Assembly: GCA_903885895.1 (NCBI GenBank)
Contig: CAISKC010000463.1
Coordinates: 1-5,394, forward strand
DNA length: 5,394 nucleotides
Reading direction: 5' to 3'
Origin: an uncultured Legionella sp.
Lineage (GTDB): Bacteria; Pseudomonadota; Gammaproteobacteria; Legionellales; Legionellaceae
Both the position numbers and the translations under genes were made by a program. Positions within the stretch are counted from its first letter, which is position 1. Every line of letters begins with the position of its first letter. The notes under the pieces are model-generated. The model was not told where the DNA came from and did no database searches. It saw only the letters and a list, made by a program, of their open reading frames with translations. Below are positions 1 to 5,394 of this stretch, one piece after another.

Positions 1-17
1 ACGAACGGATCGGAGGA

Positions 18-46
18 AACATAAATATTTTTTCTAAATCTGTCAA
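18..46 (-). promoter_or_regulatory. Candidate leftward sigma-70 promoter
   Basis: Read on the minus strand, a perfect -35 box TTGACA (46-41) is followed after 17 bases by TATGTT (23-18), which matches four of six positions of the -10 consensus. The start point would fall near base 11 and transcription would leave the window on the left. This would suit a gene beyond the left edge that diverges from the gene at 752. The gene itself is not visible, so the call rests only on the hexamers and spacing in an AT-rich stretch. Confidence 0.35.
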
Positions 47-92
47 TTAACTTTAAAATTTCGCTACCAGACAGCATGCTCAAATTTTGGAT

Positions 93-110
93 AGATCCTT
101 CAGAACGACG
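93..110 (-). repeat. Degenerate repeat remnant (GAAGGATCT tail)
   Basis: On the minus strand this reads as a CGTC start followed by a GAAGGATCT end. It shares the 9-base tail GAAGGATCT with the repeat at 419-449 and has the same CGTC opening, but lacks the central GAGCGCAGCG block. It is best read as an internally deleted relative of that repeat. The match is short and could be coincidence. Confidence 0.3.
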
Positions 111-182
111 TGCCCACCATTTCGAAGAAATAATCATCCCTGAAGCAGGATTTTAAATTATTTCTTCGAACTGGTGGGCACG
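109..182. repeat. Long inverted repeat, 26-bp arms
   Basis: Bases 109-134 and 157-182 are reverse complements at 25 of 26 positions, the single mismatch being at 171, around a 22-base spacer. The spacer can form a further small stem, ATCC/GGAT (136-139 with 148-151). No T-run follows either side, so it does not look like a terminator. The outer part of the right arm is also the left half of the REP-like hairpin at 173-203, so this may be two REP-like units in opposite orientation that have diverged. A transcript could form a very stable hairpin here. Confidence 0.8.
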
Positions 183-203
183 CTGCGCTTTGTCCACCCT
201 ACA
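173..203 (+). repeat. REP-like palindromic repeat (GGTGGGCA...CCACCCTACA)
   Basis: GGTGGGCA (173-180) pairs with TGTCCACC (191-198) with one G-T wobble, around a core CGCTGCGCTT, and the unit ends in CTACA. A GGTGGGCA arm, a CGCTGCGC core, a CCACC arm and a CTACA end is, from general knowledge, the form of a dispersed intergenic palindrome found in many proteobacterial genomes. The core is the reverse complement of GCGCAGCG, which is also present in the repeats at 419-449 and 2527-2557. The left arm also takes part in the longer inverted repeat 109-182, so the two hairpins exclude each other. Confidence 0.65.
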
Positions 204-390
204 TTTACATCGATTTTCTATCAAAAAATTATGAGGGGATCCCTCAGGGGAGAGGGGACAGTTCAGTGTTTTGTAAAAGATAGGGGTCATGATAAGGCGC
301 TGCTCGTCTCTACATGGTTGTACATCTCTCCAATAATGTTTGAAATTCAAATGATCTTGCTTCATATCTCAGAACTTATCTTTATTGTGT

Positions 391-575
391 AACGCCTCAC
401 ATCATTGTCGTAATTTCTCACGTCATCCCGAGCGCAGCGAAGGATCTCCTGTCAATTAGTACGAATTTTGTTAATGCATTTAATCCTGAATGGAAGGACT
501 TATACGAATCGATATGCTAAAGATGGTGCCACTGTTTGGAGATCCCTCACCGCGCTCGGGATGACGTGGGGCGTT
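391..575. repeat. Long imperfect inverted repeat of two CGTCATCCCGAGCG units
   Basis: Bases 419-449 and 538-568 are inverted copies matching at 28 of 31 positions, with 88 bases between them. Each reads CGTCATCCCGAGCGC then GGATCTCC in its own orientation. This is a dispersed intergenic repeat type I recognise from several intracellular proteobacteria. The homology appears to continue outwards: AACGCCTCAC (391-400) matches the complement of 566-575 at nine of ten positions, if 21 bases (401-421) are treated as an insertion in the left arm. There is no transposase and I see no clear target-site duplication. It could be a small non-autonomous element or simply two repeats inserted head to head. 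Confidence 0.7.
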
Positions 576-580
576 GCTTA

Positions 581-609
581 TTGTCTCTTCTGCCCACATA
601 TGGTACAAT
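581..609 (+). promoter_or_regulatory. Sigma-70 promoter with extended -10, likely for the gene at 752
   Basis: TTGTCT (581-586, four of six -35 positions) is followed after exactly 17 bases by TACAAT (604-609, five of six -10 positions). TGG directly precedes the -10 and gives the extended -10 form TGn. The expected start point is near 616, leaving a leader of about 136 bases before the start codon at 752. The promoter begins 13 bases after the inverted repeat that ends at 568. A weaker alternative, TTGCGA (671-676) with TAAATA (693-698), lies closer to the gene but matches the consensus poorly. Confidence 0.5.
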
Positions 610-665
610 ATTTCTTTTTTATATATACTGGACTTTGGATTTTTTTGAAAACAAGGCAAACATGT

Positions 666-684
666 CGTCTTTGCGAGCGTTAGC
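666..684 (+). repeat. Short diverged copy of the CGTC-N-TTGCGAGCG repeat
   Basis: CGTCTTTGCGAGCG followed by TTAGC resembles the dispersed repeat whose usual form opens CGTCATTGCGAGCG. It is related in architecture to the CGTCATCCCGAGCG units at 419-449 and 538-568. Only the first 19 or so bases are recognisable. It lies in the presumed leader of the gene at 752. Confidence 0.45.
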
Positions 685-740
685 CAATTTTCTAAATAGG
701 CTAAAGTCGAGATAAATATATATATCTATGTCATTATCCG

Positions 741-745
741 AAGGA
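741..745 (+). promoter_or_regulatory. Ribosome binding site AAGGA that sets the start at 752
   Basis: AAGGA ends 6 bases before the ATG at 752, an ideal spacing. The in-frame ATG at 728 is preceded only by an AT-rich run with no Shine-Dalgarno match. The start at 752 is therefore preferred, although the longer frame adds only eight residues. Confidence 0.75.
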
Positions 746-751
746 ATTATT

Positions 752-2491
752 ATGCAAAATAGAGAGATCACGGGTCGTTATTTGTGTTCACAGCTCACTC
801 TGGACAAAGCCACTGCATATTTACAAGACCTGCGTGACGGGCGAAAACGAGCTGGGCAGCGTTTAAGAGTGGAGGTCGGTCAATCTGATTATAACGCGTT
901 GACGGCACAAGAACTTCTCGCTCATTTGATGAGTACTCGATTGCCTCTCTTGTGTGCCGAACGCTCTGCTCGTATTGCTGAAAATGCTGATTGGACGATA
1001 GAAGAGAATGCTATCCTTGCAGATATGATCTTCAGTACAACCGGAACTCGTGCTTATAATAATGGTGAGCATCATGCTTTTGCTTATCCTGGACTTATTT
1101 CACCAAATTATTCAGAAGAAGCTCGTCCTGACGTTAATTTTCTTTTTGCTTCGGGAACGTTGCTTAGAAATGATCTGGGATTCAAGACGTCAGATATGGA
1201 TGATCTCATCCAAGCGGATGATACTTTAAATGCTGAAGCTTATTATCAGCTGATTGAGCGGCGCTTATTACCGGGTCTGTTGGTTCAAAATACGGAAGCT
1301 CAGAAAACCGATACCCCTCTGCTGATTAATATTCCGGGTTTAGGGACAGGTGAATTTGCACAAGTAAAATATAGAGAGGCGGTTAAATATCACCTACCAC
1401 GTGCTTTAAGACGGTTATTTGAAACACACGGAGAAAAATTGAACATGGTTCGCGTCGTGAACTATGATCCTTTTGATCGATTGCCAGGGAATGTGGATCC
1501 ATTTTCTGGTTCTGTACACCATATGACTCTGATGGCCAGGCCTTATCAGGAGTATGACAGTCAAGCCAAAGGGTTTACCGCTGCTGCGCAACTAGAGTTT
1601 CCGAAAGATGGTACTGACTATACTGGTTATCGAATGGTCAAAATTGTGGCGTGGGATCCGTTCTCATTTCCTGGTAATGATATTTGGGCTGCCAATGTGC
1701 GTACTGATGGGCCTTATTATGGTAGAACCACCGATGATGGTGTGTCTTTTTCGAGTTCTGATGCGATATTGGCTATGTCTAAAATGGGACAATTTGGTCG
1801 GAATAAAATACAAAGTGTATTTTATGACACAGCCTCAGGTATTGTTTATCCAAACGCTCCATTGGACCAAGACAATGTAATGACTATGACGACTCATAGT
1901 GAATTTGCACAAGGATATGCTAGTAAAGTGACACCAGAGATGATTACGGTGGTTCCATTCGTATTAAATCCAAGGGTTCAATCCGTTTTTGTTCAAACTT
2001 TAGAGATAAAAATTCAGGCAATGAAAGATTACGCGAATACCCTGTATCCAACTCCTCGGGCTTTAGAGCTTGGTGTCGATGATGCGACATTACCTTTGGC
2101 TTATCAAAAAGCACGGAGAATACATCGTATTGTTGAGGAAGTTGAACGCAAACTAGGCGCGTTTTCTGCGATCATCGCGCCAAGCCAAGCGAGTCTTGAT
2201 CAATTGTGTGGCGAAATTAAAACAATAGCTGATAGAGATCATGCGTTTTTGGCTCAGCACAGACGGCCCCTTTTGCGCTGGTTGAAAGAAATCGTTGCCT
2301 TGATCCTCACACTAGGTGCGCCATTGATTTACACAGGATATCAAGCGTATCGTATTTATCAGAAAGATCCAGCGCAATTTTCTTGGAAAAAAGTGCCATT
2401 TGGTTTGTTTTCAGAGACGAAGAGTGCCGAAAAACTACGTGGTTTGGTAGAATGCGTAGAGGAACAAGCAGCTGCTCGAGCGCGAGTTTAG
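752..2491 (+). CDS. Candidate secreted effector with MavL-like macro-domain motifs
   Basis: This encodes a 579-residue protein with no N-terminal signal peptide. The middle carries what I read as a macro-like (ADP-ribose-binding) fold. A glycine loop INIPGLGTGEF lies at about residues 192-202, followed by a helix. Further on come AWDPF (300-304), PGND (307-310) and RTTDDG (325-330). From memory, the Legionella ADP-ribosyl-ubiquitin hydrolase MavL has the same WD, GND and TDDG motifs with three functional aspartates; here these would be D302, D310 and D329. An upstream YNNGEHH (102-108) may belong to the same domain. Near the C-terminus is one strongly hydrophobic stretch (about 512-530), then a basic/aromatic patch, and a tail containing ECVEEQ that resembles the Glu-rich signal of Dot/Icm substrates. 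The inferred role is a secreted enzyme that removes or binds ADP-ribose on host proteins. The gene has its own promoter candidate and terminator and is not in an operon with clpS. I am confident that it is a real gene, moderately confident of the macro-like assignment, and less sure of secretion or catalysis. Confidence 0.6.
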   Translation: MQNREITGRYLCSQLTLDKATAYLQDLRDGRKRAGQRLRVEVGQSDYNALTAQELLAHLMSTRLPLLCAERSARIAENADWTIEENAILADMIFSTTGTRAYNNGEHHAFAYPGLISPNYSEEARPDVNFLFASGTLLRNDLGFKTSDMDDLIQADDTLNAEAYYQLIERRLLPGLLVQNTEAQKTDTPLLINIPGLGTGEFAQVKYREAVKYHLPRALRRLFETHGEKLNMVRVVNYDPFDRLPGNVDPFSGSVHHMTLMARPYQEYDSQAKGFTAAAQLEFPKDGTDYTGYRMVKIVAWDPFSFPGNDIWAANVRTDGPYYGRTTDDGVSFSSSDAILAMSKMGQFGRNKIQSVFYDTASGIVYPNAPLDQDNVMTMTTHSEFAQGYASKVTPEMITVVPFVLNPRVQSVFVQTLEIKIQAMKDYANTLYPTPRALELGVDDATLPLAYQKARRIHRIVEEVERKLGAFSAIIAPSQASLDQLCGEIKTIADRDHAFLAQHRRPLLRWLKEIVALILTLGAPLIYTGYQAYRIYQKDPAQFSWKKVPFGLFSETKSAEKLRGLVECVEEQAAARARV

Positions 2492-2526
2492 TTGTGAGTT
2501 GTCACTTATTTTAAATAAAATATAAC

Positions 2527-2562
2527 AACCTTGATTACGCGCAGCGTAATCAAGGTTTATTT
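2527..2562 (+). terminator. Rho-independent terminator after the effector-like gene
   Basis: AACCTTGATTACGC (2527-2540) and its exact complement (2544-2557) form a perfect 14-bp stem with a 3-base GCA loop, followed by a short T-rich tail TTTATTT (2556-2562). It starts 35 bases after the stop codon at 2491. The left flank is A-rich, so it could also end transcription from the other side. The centre of the hairpin is GCGCAGCG, the core also seen in the upstream repeats. It therefore probably derives from a dispersed palindromic repeat of the CTTGATTACGC type that now serves as a terminator. Confidence 0.75.
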
Positions 2563-2638
2563 CCCTCTCCCAAAACCTTTACAACCGTTACCTAGGTCTA
2601 TTCTTATCCACCGATTTACGTTAAATTGATCTAATCAC

Positions 2639-2667
2639 TGGCCAAATTACTGATATCCGTCTATAAA
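2639..2667 (+). promoter_or_regulatory. Candidate sigma-70 promoter for clpS-clpA
   Basis: TGGCCA (2639-2644, four of six -35 positions) and TATAAA (2662-2667, five of six -10 positions) are separated by 17 bases. Transcription would begin near 2674, leaving a leader of only about 12 bases before the start at 2686, barely enough to include the ribosome site. The short leader weakens the call. Another start further upstream, using TTGATC at 2626 as a -35 box, is possible but lacks a well-spaced -10. Confidence 0.35.
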
Positions 2668-2675
2668 CAATATAT

Positions 2676-2680
2676 AGGGA
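2676..2680 (+). promoter_or_regulatory. Ribosome binding site AGGGA that sets the clpS start at 2686
   Basis: AGGGA lies 5 bases before the ATG at 2686. The in-frame ATG at 2680 overlaps this site and has no usable Shine-Dalgarno sequence of its own. The protein is therefore taken to begin MSEEII rather than MKMSEE. Confidence 0.6.
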
Positions 2681-2685
2681 TGAAG

Positions 2686-3015
2686 ATGAGTGAAGAGATT
2701 ATCGTTGCACCAGGCTTAGGAGAAAGGGTTGCGGTACAGATTGAGCCGGCACCTGTCCTAGCAGAACCAAAAAAATATCGAGTTCTATTACGTAACGACG
2801 ATTATACCCCTATGAACTTTGTAATCTTGGTTTTACAACGCTTTTTCTATATGAGTGAATCAGTTGCATCACAGTTGATGTTACAGGTTCATACTCATGG
2901 ATGTGCGACTTGTGGTATCTATACTCGTGATATCGCGGAAACCAAAGTGATGCTAGTGAATGACTATGCTAGACAACACGAACATCCACTGCTTTGTATG
3001 ATGGAACAAGCGTAA
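2686..3015 (+). CDS. clpS: ClpS, N-degron adaptor of ClpAP
   Basis: This is a 109-residue protein, close to the 106 residues of E. coli ClpS. ClpS binds proteins with destabilising N-terminal residues (Leu, Phe, Tyr, Trp) and delivers them to the N domain of ClpA for degradation by ClpAP in the cytoplasm. A flexible N-terminal arm (about 1-28) precedes the core. The substrate pocket is intact: N37, D38, D39, T41 and M43 in RNDDYTPMNF, and H69 in QVHTHG, correspond to E. coli N34, D35, D36, T38, M40 and H66. The ClpA-facing AETKV segment (84-88) and the ending HEHPLLC (98-104) are also family-typical. One oddity is the local pattern HTHGCATCG (69-77); its first cysteine replaces the lysine of the E. 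coli protein. The gene is 39 bases upstream of clpA on the same strand, the usual proteobacterial arrangement, so the two are probably cotranscribed. Confidence 0.97.
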   Translation: MSEEIIVAPGLGERVAVQIEPAPVLAEPKKYRVLLRNDDYTPMNFVILVLQRFFYMSESVASQLMLQVHTHGCATCGIYTRDIAETKVMLVNDYARQHEHPLLCMMEQA

Positions 3016-3054
3016 ACTTATCGTCTGTAAGCGACAGTAAAGGAGCATCCGATC

Positions 3055-5328
3055 ATGCTAAACAAAGAATTAGAGTTCACTTTAAATCTTGCCTTTAAAG
3101 AAGCAAAGGAACAGCGCCATGAATTTATGACTGTGGAACATTTGCTCCTAGCCTTACTGGACAATCCTGCGGCAGCAAACGTGTTGCATGCCTGTGAAGC
3201 CAATCTTGAAGAATTACGCCGCGATCTGGAAACATTTATCCAGGAAACCACTCCGCTTATTCCCGTTGATGATGAATTGCGTGAAACGCAACCTACTTTG
3301 GGATTTCAGCGTGTATTGCAGCGTGCCGTTTTTCATGTGCAATCAGCAGGTAAAACAGAAGTGAGTGGTGCCAATGTGTTGGCTGCGATTTTTAGTGAAC
3401 AAGAAAGCCAGGCCGTTTATTTCCTTCGTCGTGAAAATATCACACGCTTAGATGTCATCAATTATATTTCACATGGTGTGTCTAAATATCAAGGTTCTGA
3501 GTTGCGTGAAGGCATGACGGCGATGATGGATGAAGAAATGATGGCTGGGGACAATGTTGAATCCCCCTTAGAAAGTTTTTGTATGAATCTGAACAAACGT
3601 GCGCGTTTGGGCAAAATAGATCCGTTGATTGGACGTCATGAAGAAGTCGAGCGCACGATTCAAGTATTATGTCGGCGTCGCAAGAATAATCCCTTGTTGG
3701 TTGGCGAAGCTGGGGTGGGCAAGACCGCTATTGCAGAAGGTTTGGCACGTCTCATTGTCGATGGGCAAGTACCAGAAGCTATCAATAAATGTGTGGTTTA
3801 TTCGTTAGATCTCGGTGCGTTGTTAGCAGGTACCAAATATCGCGGCGATTTTGAAAAACGATTAAAGGCTGTATTGAAGCAATTATCAGAGGTGGAAGGG
3901 GGCGTTTTATTTATTGACGAAATCCATACTATCATTGGTGCAGGTGCTGCGTCAGGTGGGGTTATGGATGCTTCTAATTTGATCAAGCCCTTATTGGCAA
4001 ATGGTGAATTAAAATGTATCGGCTCCACAACTTATCAAGAATACCGTGGTATTTTTGAAAAAGACAAAGCATTGGCACGTCGTTTCCAAAAAATTGACGT
4101 TCCAGAACCATCTATAGATGAAACTTTCGAAATCCTCAAAGGGTTAAAAGGGCGTTTGGAAGAGCATCATGGTGTGAAATTCTCGATTGCATCTTTAAGA
4201 TCTGCTGCAGAATTGGCTGCCAAATATATTAATGATCGTTTTTTACCTGATAAAGCCATCGATGTGGTGGATGAAGCCGGAGCATATCAAAATTTATTGA
4301 CTGCGAATAAACGCCGTAAAATAATTTCAGTTGCTGAAATTGAATCGGTGGTTGCTAAAATTGCGCGCATTCCTGTTAAGAAAGTGTCTGCAAGAGACAA
4401 AGATACGATGCGTAATTTGGAACGGGATTTAAAATTATTGGTTTATGGTCAAGATTTCGCGATTTCTGCTTTGTCTTCTGCTATCAAATTATCACGTTCA
4501 GGATTACGTGAACCAGAAAAACCTGTAGGTTGCTTTTTATTTACGGGTCCTACTGGTGTTGGTAAGACCGAGGTTACTAAGCAATTAGCCAATTTGTTAG
4601 GCATAGAACTCATCCGATTTGATATGTCGGAATATATGGAAAAGCATACCGTATCGCGTTTGATCGGAGCACCTCCAGGGTATGTTGGTTATGATCAGGG
4701 TGGTTTGTTAACGGAAGCAGTGACCAAAAACCCACACTCTGTATTGTTATTAGATGAAATTGAAAAGGCACATCCAGATGTGTTTAATTTGCTGCTGCAA
4801 ATTATGGATCATGGTACCTTGACTGATACCAATGGTCGACATGCGGATTTCCGGCATGTGATCATGGTGATGACATCCAATATTGGTGCAGAAGAAGTCA
4901 GTCGTAATTCCATGGGTTTTTCTGTGCAAGATAATAGCAGTGATAATGCGGTGATATTGAAACGCCAATTCACGCCGGAATTTCGTAATCGCTTAGATGC
5001 GGTGATCAATTTTAAAGCTTTAGATGAGCAAACGATTGGTTTGGTTGTTGATAAATTTATTATGGAATTAGAAGAACAATTGAGCAGTAAAAACGTGACC
5101 TTAAACGTGGAAAAATCAGCCAGAGAATGGTTGATTGGTCATGGTTATGACAAAATATTGGGCGCACGTCCTATGGCCAGATTAATCCAAGAAAATATTA
5201 AAAAACCATTGGCGGATGAGTTACTCTTTGGTAAGCTTGCCAACGGTGGCCATGTCTTGCTCAGCATGCGTGATGATAAATTGCATTTTGAGACGCAAGA
5301 CTACAGAGAAAAAGGATTTGTTGAGTAG
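3055..5328 (+). CDS. clpA: ClpA, ATP-dependent unfoldase subunit of ClpAP protease
   Basis: This is a complete 757-residue protein, within one residue of E. coli ClpA (758). It is a hexameric AAA+ machine that unfolds substrates, including those brought by ClpS, and threads them into ClpP. The double-repeat N domain spans about 1-145 (EFMTVEHLLLALL at 23-35). The first ATPase module has Walker A GEAGVGKT (217-224), pore loop KYRG (261-264), Walker B LFIDE (285-289) and arginine-finger ARRF (341-344). The second has Walker A GPTGVGKT (498-505), pore loop GYVG (542-545), Walker B LLLDE (564-568), sensor-1 TSN (607-609) and sensor-2 GARP (703-706). The ClpP-docking tripeptide is MGF (620-622) in place of E. 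coli IGL, which still fits the hydrophobic-Gly-hydrophobic pattern. All catalytic residues are present. An AAAGGAG ribosome site (3039-3045) lies 9 bases before the ATG. No clear terminator is visible in the 66 bases after the stop. Confidence 0.98.
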   Translation: MLNKELEFTLNLAFKEAKEQRHEFMTVEHLLLALLDNPAAANVLHACEANLEELRRDLETFIQETTPLIPVDDELRETQPTLGFQRVLQRAVFHVQSAGKTEVSGANVLAAIFSEQESQAVYFLRRENITRLDVINYISHGVSKYQGSELREGMTAMMDEEMMAGDNVESPLESFCMNLNKRARLGKIDPLIGRHEEVERTIQVLCRRRKNNPLLVGEAGVGKTAIAEGLARLIVDGQVPEAINKCVVYSLDLGALLAGTKYRGDFEKRLKAVLKQLSEVEGGVLFIDEIHTIIGAGAASGGVMDASNLIKPLLANGELKCIGSTTYQEYRGIFEKDKALARRFQKIDVPEPSIDETFEILKGLKGRLEEHHGVKFSIASLRSAAELAAKYINDRFLPDKAIDVVDEAGAYQNLLTANKRRKIISVAEIESVVAKIARIPVKKVSARDKDTMRNLERDLKLLVYGQDFAISALSSAIKLSRSGLREPEKPVGCFLFTGPTGVGKTEVTKQLANLLGIELIRFDMSEYMEKHTVSRLIGAPPGYVGYDQGGLLTEAVTKNPHSVLLLDEIEKAHPDVFNLLLQIMDHGTLTDTNGRHADFRHVIMVMTSNIGAEEVSRNSMGFSVQDNSSDNAVILKRQFTPEFRNRLDAVINFKALDEQTIGLVVDKFIMELEEQLSSKNVTLNVEKSAREWLIGHGYDKILGARPMARLIQENIKKPLADELLFGKLANGGHVLLSMRDDKLHFETQDYREKGFVE

Positions 5329-5372
5329 GGGTCTGTTGATAATGCCACTATAAAACGGGCCAAAAATAGCAC

Positions 5373-5394
5373 GCTACGTCATCCAGAGCGTAGC
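5373..5394 (+). repeat. Start of another CGTCATCC-GAGCG repeat, cut by the right edge
   Basis: ACGTCATCCAGAGCGTAGC (5376-5394) matches the repeat unit at 420-438 at 17 of 19 positions, and the window ends before the expected GAAGGATCT tail. GCTACG (5373-5378) and CGTAGC (5389-5394) are exact inverted arms, so the visible part can already fold. It lies 45 bases after the clpA stop codon and may act as the end of the clpSA transcript, but no T-run is visible. Confidence 0.6.

Larger units (their letters stand above)
1..751. other. Repeat-rich intergenic region without a convincing gene
   Basis: No open frame here has a plausible ribosome site, recognisable protein motifs or a sensible length. 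The frames of about 70 codons on either strand run straight through inverted repeats and read as repeat translation. The three forward frames entering from the left edge stop at bases 24, 36 and 48, so at most a few terminal codons of an upstream gene could be present, and none can be identified. The stretch holds the hairpins and REP-like repeats listed separately, a possible leftward promoter and the promoter of the gene at 752. Between about 204 and 390 the only structure seen is a 6-bp stem, TGAGGG/CCCTCA, with a 3-base loop (232-246), followed by a G-rich run. Confidence 0.7.

Noticed and set aside
3..48. C-terminal end of an upstream gene entering from the left edge
   Set aside because: All three forward frames stop within 48 bases and the few residues cannot be assigned to any family; no call is possible.
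109..182. Rho-independent terminator
   Set aside because: The stem is very strong, but neither strand has a T-run after it, and the loop is long for a terminator.
153..365. Reverse open frame of 70 codons
   Set aside because: Its C-terminal codons are the inverted repeat itself, and it overlaps the equally unsupported forward frame; it reads as translated repeat.
174..392. Forward open frame of 72 codons
   Set aside because: It begins inside a hairpin arm, has no ribosome site, and crosses REP-like repeat sequence; no protein family features are visible.
471..484. Possible PmrA box (two TTAAT motifs) controlling the effector gene
   Set aside because: The TTAAT motifs repeat every 9 bases instead of the 11 expected for the PmrA direct repeat, and the site is more than 250 bases from the gene and upstream of the better promoter.
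468..683. Forward open frame of 71 codons with a hydrophobic stretch
   Set aside because: It runs through the repeat at 538-568 and across the best promoter in the region. The hydrophobic part comes from a T-rich tract, and no Shine-Dalgarno sequence precedes it.
1608..1880. Forward open frame of 90 codons in another frame within the effector-like gene
   Set aside because: It lies wholly inside the 752-2491 gene, has no ribosome site and no recognisable motif.
4750..5009. Overlapping reverse open frames within clpA
   Set aside because: They are antisense to the conserved second ATPase module of ClpA and reflect its codon use; there are no start signals or protein motifs.

Overview
This 5.4 kb window looks like chromosomal DNA from a gammaproteobacterium, most probably of the order Legionellales (Legionella, Coxiella, Rickettsiella, Aquicella and relatives). 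Two things point there. The clpS-clpA pair is strongly gammaproteobacterial. The gene upstream resembles, from memory of the family, the macro-domain-like effectors of Legionella (MavL type). The order-level assignment is inference.

Layout: bases 1-751 hold no convincing gene. This stretch is packed with inverted and REP-like repeats, a possible leftward promoter at the left edge (18-46) and a good rightward promoter (581-609). Bases 752-2491 encode a 579-residue protein with macro-domain-like acidic and glycine motifs in the middle, one hydrophobic segment near the C-terminus and a Glu-containing tail. I call it a candidate secreted (Dot/Icm-type) ADP-ribose-handling effector. A perfect 14-bp stem hairpin (2527-2557) closes that unit. 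A second promoter candidate (2639-2667) leads into clpS (2686-3015) and, after 39 bases, clpA (3055-5328), which together form an ordinary ClpAP adaptor/unfoldase operon. The last 66 bases contain the beginning of another intergenic repeat that runs off the right edge.

How the parts relate: ClpS recognises N-degron substrates and hands them to ClpA, which unfolds them for ClpP (not in the window). The upstream effector-like gene appears to be a separate transcription unit, with its own promoter and terminator. Nothing in the sequence links it functionally to ClpSA.

The features most worth a second look are the effector candidate, with a conserved Asp constellation and an apparent insertion in its active-site region, and the repeats. 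Three repeat contexts with different flanks all contain the same 8-mer GCGCAGCG, and one of them lies within a long imperfect inverted repeat (391-575) that ends next to the effector promoter.
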